DNA of 64,000 nucleotides from Saccharothrix syringae (GCF_009498035.1 NZ_CP034550.1:9300001-9364000), one strand, 5' to 3'; shown: positions 45,134-56,923, numbered from the stretch's first letter. Notes: generated by a model from the letters alone, not told the origin. Numbers and translations are program-made.

Positions 45134-45379
45134 GTGAACGCCTTGCCAATGTTGCGCACGCACAACAGCGAAAGTCGACGACGTGCAACTGCACTCCACC
45201 CCGGACGGCCTGACCGGCCCCCCGGCCCCCACGTCCTCAGCGACGCCCGGTGGCGGGACGGGCCGCTGCGGGTCGGGTACGGCGGGTCCACCCGGCGCCA
45301 CCACCGGACGTTCGACGGCGAGCGGGTCCCGGCCGCCGCTCCGGTTCTTCCGCACAAGAGCGGAAAGCCATTCCGGTAG
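45134..45379 (+). CDS. Possible small basic protein, unrecognised
   Basis: 81 codons, divergent from the XRE gene. The second half (PPGPHVLSDARWRDGPLRVGYGGSTRRHHRTFDGERVP, given here only for description of its Gly/Arg/His-rich character) has strong GC at third positions, as in real genes of this genome, but the first 25 codons do not. No ribosome site at GTG 45134 or ATG 45149. Uncertain; if real, the start is probably internal. Confidence 0.3.
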   Translation: MNALPMLRTHNSESRRRATALHPGRPDRPPGPHVLSDARWRDGPLRVGYGGSTRRHHRTFDGERVPAAAPVLPHKSGKPFR

Positions 45380-45816
45380 AGCCACCCGCCGTGACGGCGC
45401 AGGCGGATGACATCACCTGGACCGGACTGTCGGCGCAGTGCCGCGTCACCCGGATCGCCGCGCACGGCACCTGCCGGTGCCCAGGAGGACGGAGAACCGG
45501 GTACTGGTCCACCTCTGTGGACTGATATTTCCGGATAGCGGTTTCCCGGCGCACGTGACCACGCGTCGCCAACGGGCCACTCGGACGTGGGTGGAATTCC
45601 GGTGAACCGCTCTCCCCGGGCAGGTCCCCACCGACCGGGAAAGCCCGATGTGACACTGCGGAATTCACCCCTGCGGGCCCCTGCCACCCGCTGGCGATCA
45701 AGCAGAACGCGTGTTGTGCTTTATCCGCACCTCCTCGCCGCGGGGCGACGCCCCGGGCACGAGGTTGTTCAGGCCCGCGAAAAATCGGGCAAATTCGACC
45801 GAAGGAGTTTTTCAGG
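45380..45816. other. Spacer upstream of the secreted-protein genes
   Basis: About 440 bp with lower GC than average and mixed base use, no supported gene. The last 60 bp (GCGAAAAATCGGGCAAATTC region near 45778) are AT-rich and end in GAAGGAG, the ribosome site of the next gene, so the promoter is probably there. Relative AT-richness of this spacer and the next two genes suggests acquisition from elsewhere. Confidence 0.45.
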
Positions 45817-46302
45817 ATGAACCTCGTCCGTTCGATGTCGATCGCGGTCGCGTCGGTCGCACTCGTCGCCTCAGCCGTGCTGACAGCAGGAACGGCTTCG
45901 GCCGACTACGTGTACTACGAGTTCAAGACCGATTCCGGACTTTGCATGGACACCGGGGACCACGATGTACCCCCGGTGGGAACGATCCTCCGCGGGTACG
46001 AGTGCAACAGGTCCAACGCGCAGAAGTTCCGCACCGGCTACATCAACGACGACTACTTCAGGATCATCCACAAGACCACGGGCCTATGCGTCACGGCCAA
46101 CAAGGACAAGGTCTCCTTGGAAAAGTGCAGCCTGAAGACCGACGCCAAGGAGCAATGGGACCACCAGAAGGACAAGACCTTGAAGAACGGCGACCTGGCC
46201 CGCCTCCTCAAGGAAAACGGTTACAACAAGCCCCTCACCGCAGAAAAGAAGCCCTCCGGCATCACCAACGATTACCGGTGGAACCTCAACCCCATCGCAT
46301 AG
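45817..46302 (+). CDS. Secreted protein with beta-trefoil (ricin-B-like) features
   Basis: 161 aa precursor. Signal peptide 1-30 (VASVALVASAVLTAGTASA then D). The mature part has GLCMDTGD and GLCVTANKDKVSLEKC, which resemble ricin-type lectin repeats, and ends in a Lys-rich, AT-richer stretch. A sugar-binding or antimicrobial extracellular role is plausible but unproven. GAAGGAG ribosome site. GC content and codon use are visibly lower than in neighbours (AAG/AAC and GAA codons frequent). The following gene is a second secreted protein of like design. Confidence 0.65.
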   Translation: MNLVRSMSIAVASVALVASAVLTAGTASADYVYYEFKTDSGLCMDTGDHDVPPVGTILRGYECNRSNAQKFRTGYINDDYFRIIHKTTGLCVTANKDKVSLEKCSLKTDAKEQWDHQKDKTLKNGDLARLLKENGYNKPLTAEKKPSGITNDYRWNLNPIA

Positions 46303-46373
46303 AGGCTTTCCGGCGGTCCCGTCCCCACCGGCCGCTCGCGGCACCGAACCGAACACCAGCACCAGGAGGACCC

Positions 46374-46898
46374 ATGCCGTCAGTCCGGAGGGTCGGCCCG
46401 AGGATCGCGACCGCCGTGTGCCTCACCGCCGGTTCCGTGATCACCGGGGTCACGGTCCCCACGGCGACCGCCGCCCCCGCGCGCATCGCCAGCGCGAACT
46501 ACATCAGCAACGGGTCCGGCGACTGCCTCACCACCGAGGGCACCAAACCCGAGGTCAACAGCCTGATCACGACCTCGGAGTGCGAGCGGAAGGCCCCTCA
46601 GCGCTGGACGCTCGAACCCCACCCCGACGGCGGGTTCGCCATCGTCCACAACAGCTCCGGGCTCTGCGCGGAGAGCGTCGCCGGCCTGGCGGCGGCCACC
46701 GCGGTCAAGGTCTCCATCTGCGGCCTGGGCCCCTACGGCAGCCAGCGCTGGTACTACCTGAACGACCGGCGCATCCGCAACTACCAGCAGGCCCGCGACC
46801 TCACCCGCACGGGGACCGACGAGCCCGCGATGGCCGTCATGGGCCAGGAACCCGGGGCGGAGAACAAGTGGACGTTCGATCCCGTCCCGCTCGGGTGA
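46374..46898 (+). CDS. Secreted ricin-type beta-trefoil protein
   Basis: 174 aa precursor. Signal peptide about 1-34 (VCLTAGSVITGVTVPTATAA). Mature region with trefoil repeats GSGDCLTTEG, SGLCAESVAG and QRWTLEPHPDGGFAIVHN, where the QxW motif is plain. Likely a carbohydrate-binding extracellular protein without a catalytic domain. AGGAGG site before ATG at 46374. It follows the previous secreted gene on the same strand with a 71-bp gap and may be its diverged paralogue. Confidence 0.75.
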   Translation: MPSVRRVGPRIATAVCLTAGSVITGVTVPTATAAPARIASANYISNGSGDCLTTEGTKPEVNSLITTSECERKAPQRWTLEPHPDGGFAIVHNSSGLCAESVAGLAAATAVKVSICGLGPYGSQRWYYLNDRRIRNYQQARDLTRTGTDEPAMAVMGQEPGAENKWTFDPVPLG

Positions 46899-46908
46899 GC
46901 TGCTGAGC

Positions 46909-46951
46909 GGGTCCGGTCGGGGCCGCCGCGCGGGGGCGCCCGACCGGACCC
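46909..46951. terminator. Bidirectional hairpin between the lectin and rnj
   Basis: Perfect 13-bp stem GGGTCCGGTCGGG (46909-46921) and CCCGACCGGACCC (46939-46951), 17-nt loop, 11 bp past the plus-strand stop and 7 bp before the minus-strand rnj stop. Confidence 0.75.
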
Positions 46952-46957
46952 GTCGGC

Positions 46958-49551
<2,594 letters not shown>

Positions 49552-49571
49552 TCACCCTCGGCAACCTGCGA

Positions 49572-50189
49572 CTACACACCCCGGTCGAGGCCCCGCACCA
49601 CGCGCACGTCCGCCTCGGCGCCGTCGTAGTCCACGCGCGCGGCGTCGCGGCCGAAGGCGTGCATCAGCAGCTCCGAGACCTGGCCGGTCAGCACGACGGG
49701 GTTCGCGCCGGGCCTGGCCGTGACCGACTGTCCGTCCGGGCGCCGCAACACCACACCTACGGGTGATTTCCGGTAGGTGAGCCGGGCGATGCCGGCCAGC
49801 CGCCGCCACAGCTGGTCGTCACGCACCGGATCGGGTGACCGCGGCTCCCAGCCGTCGCGGGCCCGGCGCACGTCCTCGTGGTGCACGAAGTACTCCACCG
49901 CGTTGGCCAGGTCGCCCGCCAGCGACACCGGCGAGAGCCGCGGCGGGTTGCGGACCAGGTCCACCAGCTCGGCCCACGGCTTGGCCGCGTAGGAGTCCTG
50001 GACCTTCTGCGTGTGCCCGGCCAGCGGCTTGAGCAGGATGCCGGCGGCCGCGTCCGGGCGGCGCTCGCGCAGCGCGAGGTGCGCGGCCAGGTCGCGGGTG
50101 CGCCACGGGTCGCACAGCGTCGGCGCGTCGGGTCCCACTTCGAGGAACAGGTCGGTCAGCTGTCTGCGTTCGTCGTCGGCGACACCCAT
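49572..50189 (-). CDS. DinB-like metal-binding protein (TIGR03085-type)
   Basis: 205 aa. Resembles the mycothiol-dependent/DinB four-helix superfamily in the actinobacterial form TIGR03085: TLCDPWRTRDLAAHLALRERRPDAAAG near the start, and VEYFVHHEDVRRA and SGELLMHAFGRD-like VSELLMHAFGRDAARV for the metal site. Role unknown. ATG at 50189 is 6 nt after TAGCGT: leaderless. Downstream of the kinase gene on the same strand, with a separate promoter. Confidence 0.82.
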   Translation of the reverse strand: MGVADDERRQLTDLFLEVGPDAPTLCDPWRTRDLAAHLALRERRPDAAAGILLKPLAGHTQKVQDSYAAKPWAELVDLVRNPPRLSPVSLAGDLANAVEYFVHHEDVRRARDGWEPRSPDPVRDDQLWRRLAGIARLTYRKSPVGVVLRRPDGQSVTARPGANPVVLTGQVSELLMHAFGRDAARVDYDGAEADVRVVRGLDRGV

Positions 50190-50202
50190 GTCGCCACGCT
50201 AC

Positions 50203-51642
50203 TCACTCCGCGGACACCTGGCTGGCGAGCTCGGTCTTGTCCTTGTTCCACAGCGCGCACGCGACCTCGCGGGTGCCCTCGTCGGACTTGGCCGGGTCGG
50301 CCCGCCACTCGCCCTCGGTGGGCACCACGGCGGCGTAGGCGAGCTTGTCCTCCTTGTCCTCCACCGGCACCGTGTCGGACATGAAGTGCAGCGTGCAGAA
50401 GTCCTCGGCGTAGTTGCGCAGCCACTCCCGCCCCGGGTAGGCGCGCTTGTCCGAGGAGCCGAACGGGGTGCCGACGGCGAAGAACTCCACCCGGTGGCCC
50501 TTCGCGCAGTCGGCGTAGTTGACCGTGGTGTTGGGCTCCAGGTAGTTGTCGCCGCACCGGCCGCTGCTGATCTTGAGCTGGTCGGCCGACATCGAGCCGC
50601 CGGGGCCGAAGAAGATCGCCTCGGCCATGGCCGCGGGCGGCTGCTCGGTGAACAGCCAGCGGCCCAGGAACGCGCCCGCGACCAGCAGGGCGACCGCGGC
50701 CAGCGCGCCCGCGGTGACCAGCAGGGGCTTGAGCCTGGAATTCTTCCGCGCCTGCGTCAGCTGGGTGTGCAGCACGGTCTGCTGGGGCGCGCCGAAGCCC
50801 GTGGGCGGGGTGGGCTGGGCGGCGGCGCGTTCGAGCATGGCGCGGGCCTGCGGGCCGGTGAGCCGGGCGTTCGGGTCGGGCATCAGCAGGCCGGTGATCA
50901 CCGCGCCGAGCGCGCCGTGCGCCCTGGTCAGGCGGGGCGGCTCGTTCATGATCGCGTGCAGCGTGGCCGCCGTGGTCGACCGCTCGTAGGGGTTCACGCC
51001 CTCCACCGCGTAGGCCAGCGTGGCGCCCAGCGCCCACAGGTCCGCGGCCGGGGACGCCTCGTGGCCGTGGATGCGCTCGGGCGACATGTAGGCGGGCGAG
51101 CCGATCAGGCTGCCGCTGGTGGTCAGGCGCGGGTCGTCCACGGCCTGGGCGATGCCGAAGTCGGTGAGCTTGACCCGGCCGTTCGGGGTGACCATGAGGT
51201 TGCCGGGCTTGACGTCGCGGTGCACCACGCCCGCCTGGTGGGCGGACTCCAGCGCGGACAGCGACTGGAGCGCGATCGAGACGACCCGGTCCGGCGGCAT
51301 CGGGCCGTGCCGGCTGATCAGCGCGGACAGCGTGGTCGCCTCGACCAGCTCCATCACGATGTAGGTCATGCCGCCCTCGACGACCACGTCGAACACGGTG
51401 ACCACGCCGGGGTCGTTGAGCCGGCCCGCGGTGCGCGCCTCGCGCAGCACCCGCTCCTCCAGCACCCGGCGCTCCTCGTGCGCGATGCCGTCGGGCAGGT
51501 GCAGCTCCTTGATCGCGACCTGGCGGCCGATCACGTTGTCCTGGGCGCGCCAGACCACGCCCATGCCGCCGCGCCCCAGTTCGGCGAGCAGGGTGTAGCG
51601 GCCCGCGATGACGCGTGGTTGCACGCTCTGTGGACTGTTCAC
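50203..51642 (-). CDS. Membrane Ser/Thr protein kinase (PknB-like fold)
   Basis: 479 aa. Cytoplasmic Hanks-type kinase (about 14-270): GRGGMGVVW, VAIKELH (K45), HRDVKPGNLMVT, DFGIAQ and SPERIHG. One membrane helix (about 315-337) after a basic stretch, then an extracytoplasmic domain of about 130 residues with four Cys (GRCGDNYLEP, YADCAKGH, DFCTLHF, VACAL), not PASTA; the sensed ligand is unknown. GTG at 51642 has GAGGAG upstream. No phosphatase gene adjoins. Confidence 0.93.
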   Translation of the reverse strand: MNSPQSVQPRVIAGRYTLLAELGRGGMGVVWRAQDNVIGRQVAIKELHLPDGIAHEERRVLEERVLREARTAGRLNDPGVVTVFDVVVEGGMTYIVMELVEATTLSALISRHGPMPPDRVVSIALQSLSALESAHQAGVVHRDVKPGNLMVTPNGRVKLTDFGIAQAVDDPRLTTSGSLIGSPAYMSPERIHGHEASPAADLWALGATLAYAVEGVNPYERSTTAATLHAIMNEPPRLTRAHGALGAVITGLLMPDPNARLTGPQARAMLERAAAQPTPPTGFGAPQQTVLHTQLTQARKNSRLKPLLVTAGALAAVALLVAGAFLGRWLFTEQPPAAMAEAIFFGPGGSMSADQLKISSGRCGDNYLEPNTTVNYADCAKGHRVEFFAVGTPFGSSDKRAYPGREWLRNYAEDFCTLHFMSDTVPVEDKEDKLAYAAVVPTEGEWRADPAKSDEGTREVACALWNKDKTELASQVSAE

Positions 51643-51714
51643 CGCGACTCCTCGACACACCGGCCCCGAACGGGCGCACACGCTAGCTCAGACCGCGCAC
51701 GGCCCGAACCGGTT

Positions 51715-52104
51715 TCACGGTTTCGTGACTTCGTGCCCCGAGTTGCGCAGCGCCTGCACGGCGCGGCCGAGGTCGGTGGCCTTCACCAGCAGGTGGTCGG
51801 TGTCGTAAGTGGACAGGGCGAACAGGGTCACGCCCGCCGCGGCCAGCTCGCCGGACAGCGCGGCCATGATGCCGGTGAGGGTGAACTCCAGCGGGCCGCG
51901 CACGGTGAGCAGGCGCCAGCCGGGCTGGACCTCGTCCGTGCGCGGCGCGTGCTCGCTCGGGCACACGATCGACAGCTCGGCGGGCGTGCGCGTGACGCAG
52001 ACCAGGCCGGGGCCGTCGAGCAGTCCGGGAGGGACGGACGCGTCGGCCGGCAGGCGGGCGATCGTGTACTCGCCCGGGCGCACGTCGACGACGAGCCGCC
52101 TCAT
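51715..52104 (-). CDS. ACT-domain protein
   Basis: 129 aa. Ligand-binding protein of the tandem-ACT 'ACT domain-containing protein' group: [11 protein letters not shown] at the start, ELSIVCPSE in the middle, [39 protein letters not shown] at the end. Possibly an amino-acid sensor; partner unknown. ATG overlaps the thyX stop (ATGA), hence translational coupling with thyX. Confidence 0.85.
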   Translation of the reverse strand: MRRLVVDVRPGEYTIARLPADASVPPGLLDGPGLVCVTRTPAELSIVCPSEHAPRTDEVQPGWRLLTVRGPLEFTLTGIMAALSGELAAAGVTLFALSTYDTDHLLVKATDLGRAVQALRNSGHEVTKP

Positions 52105-52853
52105 CCTTCGGTGACGAGCGGGCTGGAGGCCACCTCCGTGCCGTCGGGCAGGGTGGAGACGGTGAAGTCCGCGAAGGCGTTCGCGGCGGCCTTCTGGAGC
52201 TGGCGCAGGCACTCCACGGCCAGGGCGCGGATCTCCACGTCGGCGTGCTCGGTGGCGCGCATGGCGATGAAGTGCCGCCAGGCGCGGTAGTTGCCGGTGA
52301 CCACGATGCGGGTCTCGGTGGCGTTGGGCAGGACCGCGCGGGCGGCCTGGCGGGCCTGCTTGCGGCGCAGGGTGGCGCTCGGCGCGTCGGAGAACTTGGT
52401 CTCCAGGCCCTTGAGCAGGTCGTTGTAGGCGTCGACGCTCGCCTGGGCGGCCTTCATGAACAGCTCGTGCAGCTCGGGGTCGTTCGCGATGACGTCCGGC
52501 TCGACCATGGCGGCGTCGCGCTCGGGCACGTAGCGCTGGGAGAGCTGGCTGTAGGAGAAGTGGCGGTGCCGGATCAGCTCGTGGGTGAGCGAGCGGGACA
52601 CGCCGGAGATGTAGAAGCTCACCGAGCCGTGCTCCAGCACCGACAGGTGGCCGACCTCGATGATGTGCTTGATGTAGCCGGCGTTGGTGGCCGTGGCCGG
52701 GTTGGGCTTGCCCCAGGACTGGTAGCACGCGCGACCGGCGAACTCGGCCAGCGCCTCGCCGCCGTCGGCGTCGGTGGACCACGGGACGTCCTCCGGCGGG
52801 AAGAACTCCGTCTTCGCGATCAACTGCACCTTGGGCGACGCGGTCTCGGCCAT
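52101..52853 (-). CDS. thyX: ThyX, flavin-dependent thymidylate synthase
   Basis: Makes dTMP from dUMP with FAD and methylene-THF. 250 aa. The ThyX signature RHR-x7-S is at 95-105 ([14 protein letters not shown]), with [20 protein letters not shown] before it and [37 protein letters not shown] binding nucleotide after it. ATG at 52853 is 6 nt after TAGGGT, no ribosome site: leaderless. Syntenic with Rv2754c near dapA. Confidence 0.96.
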   Translation of the reverse strand: MAETASPKVQLIAKTEFFPPEDVPWSTDADGGEALAEFAGRACYQSWGKPNPATATNAGYIKHIIEVGHLSVLEHGSVSFYISGVSRSLTHELIRHRHFSYSQLSQRYVPERDAAMVEPDVIANDPELHELFMKAAQASVDAYNDLLKGLETKFSDAPSATLRRKQARQAARAVLPNATETRIVVTGNYRAWRHFIAMRATEHADVEIRALAVECLRQLQKAAANAFADFTVSTLPDGTEVASSPLVTEG

Positions 52854-53004
52854 GCCCGAACCCTAACCGACGGCAAATCCTCCAGTTGTACCACCGCTGG
52901 GTACCGCGATTCAGAGCATCGCTCCAGCGGTGACGCACGCGTGACGTCATGCCTGGCGTCATCTTGTCCTTGACCGATGTCGTTCGTGGTGTCATGGTGA
53001 TGTC

Positions 53005-53511
53005 ATGGATCTGTCGCCGTACATCGCAGCGCTGCGCGAAGACCTCGCGACAGCCGCCTCCGCCGGGGACGAGGGCACCCGGCGGACCGCCGCCACGCTG
53101 GCCGCGGCCCTGGAGCCGGCCGCCCGGCTGGCACTCATGAACGCCCTGTCCGACCTGGCCGCCGAGGTCACCGCCGCCCTGGGCGGGCCGGTGGTGGACG
53201 TGCGGCTGGACGGGCGCGACGTGAAGGTCGTCGTCACCGGCGCCCCCGAGGAGCACCCCGGACCGGAACCGCAGGAGGTCCCCCGGCCCACCGCCGGGGA
53301 CGCCACGCGCATCACCCTGCGCCTGCTCGACGAGCTGAAGAGCAAGGCCGAGCAGGCCGCGGCCGCGCAGGGCATGTCGCTGAACACGTTCGTCGCGCAG
53401 GCCGTCCAGGGGGCGGTCGGCGGGCGGCGCGGGCACCACAAGTCGTGGGGCCCGCCGAAGGACCGGCAGGGCGACCCCGGGTCGCGCGTGCGCGGCTGGG
53501 TGCAGGGCTGA
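53005..53511 (+). CDS. Ribbon-helix-helix (HicB/CopG-like) protein
   Basis: 168 aa. The C-terminal third has a RHH DNA-binding motif: TRITLRLLDELKSKAEQAAAAQGMSLNTFVAQAVQGAV (about 105-140). The N-terminal half may be a HicB-like fold (ALMNALSDLAAEVTAALGG). It is paired with the DUF4097 gene 11 bp downstream, a common actinobacterial two-gene unit. No ribosome site; TTGACC at 52970, 17 bp, CATGGT, then 6 nt to the ATG suggest a leaderless promoter. Confidence 0.8.
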   Translation: MDLSPYIAALREDLATAASAGDEGTRRTAATLAAALEPAARLALMNALSDLAAEVTAALGGPVVDVRLDGRDVKVVVTGAPEEHPGPEPQEVPRPTAGDATRITLRLLDELKSKAEQAAAAQGMSLNTFVAQAVQGAVGGRRGHHKSWGPPKDRQGDPGSRVRGWVQG

Positions 53512-53522
53512 AGGGGGAGGAC

Positions 53523-54413
53523 GTGGAGTCCGACGTGGTGCGGCGGCAGAGCTTCGACGAGGTGACCGGGGCGGTCGAGGTCGACGTGGCGTTGCTGGCC
53601 GGAGGGGTCCGGGTGCACCTGGTGGACGAGCCGGGGGTGCACGTCGAGGTCCGGCACGAACCCGCCCCGGGTGCCGAGCCGTGGACGGCGGGGCTGTCCA
53701 ACCTGCTGAGCTGGGTCAACGACCAGTTCGGCGACCGCACGCAGCCCACCGGGGCGGGCGAGGCGGTGCGCGACGCGCGGGTGGAGCTGGTGGACGGCCG
53801 GCTGACCGTGCGCTCGTCCAAGGCCCTGCCGCTGCGCGCCGTGCCGCTCGGGGTGACCGTGCGGGCGCCGGAGGGGTCGCACGTGATCGCCAAGGTGGGC
53901 ACCGCGGACGTCACGGTCACCGGCAGCGCGGGGCGGCTGGAGATCCGCACCGACACCGGCGACATCACCGCGGACCGCGCCGAGGACGAGTCCCGGGTGG
54001 ACTCGCGGTCGGGCAAGGTGCGGCTGGGCCCGATGCTCGGCGGGGTGCGGGCCAGGACCGGCAGCGGCGACATCGAGGTGTCCTCGATCGGCGGGAACAC
54101 GGTGCTCCACACCGGCACGGGCCACGTCTGGCTGGGCGCGGTGCAGGACGACGTGCAGGTGCGCACGGGCAGCGGTGACGTGACGGTCGCCGACGCGGCG
54201 GCGGGGCGGATCCAGATGGGCACGGGGTCCGGCGACGTGCGCGTGGGCGTGCGACCGGGGGTGGCCGCGGAGGTCGACCTGATGTCCACCTCGGGTGCGG
54301 CGCGCAGCGAGCTGGCGGTGTCGGACACGCCGCCGGACAACGCGCCGGAACTGTTCATCACCGGCCGGACCGGAACGGGCAGCGCCCTGGTGACCACGGC
54401 CACCACTGCTTAG
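53523..54413 (+). CDS. DUF4097 beta-helix protein
   Basis: 296 aa. DUF4097 repeats of short beta strands: VTVTGSAGRLEIRTDTGDITADRA, GGVRARTGSGDIEVSSIGG, VQVRTGSGDVTVAD, IQMGTGSGDVRVGV. Each has the TGSGD-type turn expected for a right-handed beta helix. No signal peptide. Function unknown; encoded with the RHH protein, which may regulate it. GTG at 53523 follows GGGGGAGG very closely; an earlier start in the overlap cannot be excluded. Confidence 0.82.
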   Translation: MESDVVRRQSFDEVTGAVEVDVALLAGGVRVHLVDEPGVHVEVRHEPAPGAEPWTAGLSNLLSWVNDQFGDRTQPTGAGEAVRDARVELVDGRLTVRSSKALPLRAVPLGVTVRAPEGSHVIAKVGTADVTVTGSAGRLEIRTDTGDITADRAEDESRVDSRSGKVRLGPMLGGVRARTGSGDIEVSSIGGNTVLHTGTGHVWLGAVQDDVQVRTGSGDVTVADAAAGRIQMGTGSGDVRVGVRPGVAAEVDLMSTSGAARSELAVSDTPPDNAPELFITGRTGTGSALVTTATTA

Positions 54414-54511
54414 TCCCCATTCCCGGTCGATCCACGAGAATTGTTCGGGTATTCCGGGTTTCGTCGAATTCGGTAGCCGTGGTGGTCCGTCGACCACCAC
54501 GGCACCCCTCG

Positions 54512-54931
54512 TCACACGATCGGCGGATTCACCGCCGGGACGATGACGACCGGGCAGGTCGCGTTCCGCAGGCAGTGCATGATCACCGACCCCATGACCG
54601 TCTCCGGGCCCCGCCGGTACCCGTGGCGGCCGAGCACCAGCCCGTCGGCCTCCTCGGCGAGCCGGACCAGCGCGGGCCCGGGCTCACCGTCGAGCACCGC
54701 CTCCTCCACGAGCACCCCGTCGTGCGCTCCGAGCCTGGCCAGGGCGTCGCGCAGGATGCGCAGGCGGGCGCCGTGGAAGGCGTCCCGGCCGCCGTTGGAC
54801 CCGACCATCCCGCACACCGACGCCGCCACCACGGTGCCGCCGTCCCGCGTGTGCCGCACCGCCCACTCCAGAGCCGCCGCCCCCGCAGGCGAGCTGTCCA
54901 TGCCGACCACGATCTGCTTGGCATCCACCAC
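54512..54931 (-). CDS. Universal stress protein (UspA family)
   Basis: 139 aa single-domain UspA protein. IVVGMDSSPAGAAALEWAVRH at the start and the ATP-binding GRHGYRRGPETVMGSV (G-x2-G-x9-G-S/T) near the end, so a nucleotide-binding member. GGGAGG ribosome site before GTG. In related bacteria such genes respond to hypoxia or stationary phase; the Crp-like or DosR control was not detectable here. Confidence 0.92.
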   Translation of the reverse strand: MVDAKQIVVGMDSSPAGAAALEWAVRHTRDGGTVVAASVCGMVGSNGGRDAFHGARLRILRDALARLGAHDGVLVEEAVLDGEPGPALVRLAEEADGLVLGRHGYRRGPETVMGSVIMHCLRNATCPVVIVPAVNPPIV

Positions 54932-55299
54932 GTGCCTCCCGCCGGTCGAACGTCACCGAGCAAGGTGAATGGTTCGTCAGCGATCCATTGCTGTCGAGGT
55001 GTCGGGGGCGGTCTTTACGTTTTGCTTATGCCCGAAATGTGCGGTCAATCAAGGAACGGCGGAGGGGGCTTTAACAGACCTTGACCCCGATTCCGGGAAT
55101 CCGCGACCACCACGACCGAGGCGGTTCGCGATCGGCCCGCCCGGCCGCCGGCCGCCCGATCGATCCGGTCACCGAGCGGTCCGACCCGCGGAGGTCCGCG
55201 GCGTTCCGGGACCCCCGATCGGCCCACCGCCCGTCAGCCGTCGGGCCGAGCGGCGTCACGCGTCGCCGACGCGCCGGGCGGTGACGCCCCGCCGCCCCG
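54932..55299. other. Spacer between the stress protein and TetR genes
   Basis: About 370 bp. The first 100 bp, upstream of the stress-protein gene, are AT-richer (TTTACGTTTTGCTTATGCCC near 55012) and probably hold its promoter. The rest is GC-rich with CGATCGATCCGGTCACCG-like palindromes and no supported gene. Confidence 0.5.
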
Positions 55300-55905
55300 T
55301 CACGCCCCCGACCGCAGCCCCGCGACCAGCAGCGACACCACGGCCTCGAACGCCGCGTCCACCCCCGGCTCCGACCACTCCCCCGCGTGCGCCGGGTCGT
55401 GGAACCGGGCCGTGGCGGCGAAGACCGCCCGCGCCGCCACCGCGGGGTCCGCGGCGGCGAACTCGCCCGCCGCGACCCCGTCGCGGACGATGCCGGTCAG
55501 GTCGTCCACCATCTCGGCGATGTGGGCGGCGACCACGGCGCTGCTCTCGCCCACCAGCACGGTGAAGGTGGCGAACAGCTCCGGGTCGCCCAGGGCCTTC
55601 TTCCGCTTGGCCTCGAACAGCGCCGCCAGCCAGGCGCGCAGGCGCTCGGGCGCCGGGGCGGGCGACGTCGCGATCTCGGCCAGGCCCGCGTGCGCGCGGT
55701 CGAGCCAGCGCTGGGTCACGGCCTCGCGCAGCGCGGCCTTGGTCGGGAAGTGCCGGTAGACGCTGCCGTGGCTCACGCCCAGCGCGCGGGCCACGTCCAC
55801 CACCGTCGCCTTGGCCGGGCCGTAGCGGCGCAGCACGTCCTCCGTGGTGCTGAGGATCGTCTCTGCGGTCAGTGCCTCGGCCACGGTGGTGCTCCTCGCG
55901 GTCAT
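55300..55905 (-). CDS. TetR-family repressor
   Basis: 201 aa. N-terminal HTH (about 15-62: ILSTTEDVLRRYGPAKATVVDVARALGVSHGSVYRHFPTKAALREAV) and a helical ligand domain. GGGGGA ribosome site. It is the second gene after an aldo-keto reductase on the same strand, 25 bp apart, so it likely represses that operon through the palindrome at the reductase start. The inducer is unknown. Confidence 0.9.
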   Translation of the reverse strand: MTARSTTVAEALTAETILSTTEDVLRRYGPAKATVVDVARALGVSHGSVYRHFPTKAALREAVTQRWLDRAHAGLAEIATSPAPAPERLRAWLAALFEAKRKKALGDPELFATFTVLVGESSAVVAAHIAEMVDDLTGIVRDGVAAGEFAAADPAVAARAVFAATARFHDPAHAGEWSEPGVDAAFEAVVSLLVAGLRSGA

Positions 55906-55930
55906 CGGGTGGTCCCCCGATTGTGCGTGA

Positions 55931-56923
55931 TCACCTCTCGCTGTCGAGGTGGGCCATCTGCGCGGTGGCGTAGCGGTCGCCGGCGGCCTCGGGGACGGTC
56001 TCGTCGATCCTGGCCAGGTCCTCGGCGGTCAGGGTGACGTCCAGGGCGCCCAGGGCCTCGGTCAGGCGGTCGCGGCGGCGGGCGCCGACCAGGGGGACGA
56101 CGTCCTCGCCCCGCGCCAGGACCCACGCGATGGCGAGCTGGGCCACGGAGACGCCCTTGTCGGCGGCGATCACCCGCAGCGTCTCGACCAGGTCGAGGTT
56201 GCGCTCCAGGTTCTCGCCCTGGAAGCGCGGGGAGGTCGCCCGGAAGTCGTCGGCCTGCCGCCCCGGCGTCCAGTGGCCCGAGATCAGGCCCCGGGACAGC
56301 ACGCCGTAGGCGGTGATGCCGATGCCCAGTTCGCGCGCGGTCGGCAGGATCTCCGCCTCGATGCCGCGCGTGACCAGGGCGTACTCGATCTGGAGATCCA
56401 CGATCGGGTGAACGGCGTGGGCGCGGCGCAGGGTGTCCGCGCCGACCTCGGACAGGCCGATGTACCGGACGTGGCCCTTCTCGACCTGCTCGGCGATGGC
56501 GCCGACGGTCTCCTCGATCGGCACCGCCGGGTCCAGGCGGGCCGGGCGGTAGACGTCGACGTGGTCGGTGCCCAGCCGGCGCAGGGTGTAGGCCAGGGAG
56601 TTGCGCACCGTCTCGGGGCGGCCGTCGTTGCCGTGCCAGCCGCCGTCCGGGTCGCGCAGGGCGCCGAACTTCACGCTGAGCAGCACGTCGTCGCGCTTGC
56701 GGTCGCGCAGGGCCTCGCGGATCAGCAGTTCGTTGTGGCCCATGCCGTAGAAGTCGCCGGTGTCGAGCAGGGTCACGCCGGCGTCGATCGCCGCGTGGAT
56801 GGTGGCGACGCCCTCGGCCTCGTCGGCCGGGCCGTACAGGTCGGACATGCCCATGCAGCCCAGGCCGAGGGCGGAGACGGCGGGACCGGACGCGCCCAGG
56901 CGCCGTTGGTTGATAGCGGTCAT
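55931..56923 (-). CDS. Aldo/keto reductase
   Basis: 330 aa. NADPH-dependent carbonyl reductase of the AKR superfamily (AKR11/13-like). LGASGPAVSALGLGCMGMSDLYG, catalytic Y in DTGDFYGMGHNELLIREAL, K in LLSVKFGALRDP, and IGLSEVGADTLRRAH. C-terminal coenzyme region LARGEDVVPLVGARRRDRLTEALGAL. ATG at 56923 follows a good leaderless promoter (TTGAAA-17-GATAGT, 6 nt). The start codon sits inside a 34-bp palindrome that is probably the operator for the downstream TetR. Confidence 0.92.
   Translation of the reverse strand: MTAINQRRLGASGPAVSALGLGCMGMSDLYGPADEAEGVATIHAAIDAGVTLLDTGDFYGMGHNELLIREALRDRKRDDVLLSVKFGALRDPDGGWHGNDGRPETVRNSLAYTLRRLGTDHVDVYRPARLDPAVPIEETVGAIAEQVEKGHVRYIGLSEVGADTLRRAHAVHPIVDLQIEYALVTRGIEAEILPTARELGIGITAYGVLSRGLISGHWTPGRQADDFRATSPRFQGENLERNLDLVETLRVIAADKGVSVAQLAIAWVLARGEDVVPLVGARRRDRLTEALGALDVTLTAEDLARIDETVPEAAGDRYATAQMAHLDSER

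Noticed and set aside
53005..54413. RHH and DUF4097 genes as a toxin-antitoxin pair
   Set aside because: DUF4097 has no toxin-like features and the RHH protein is larger than typical antitoxins; described as a co-transcribed pair only.
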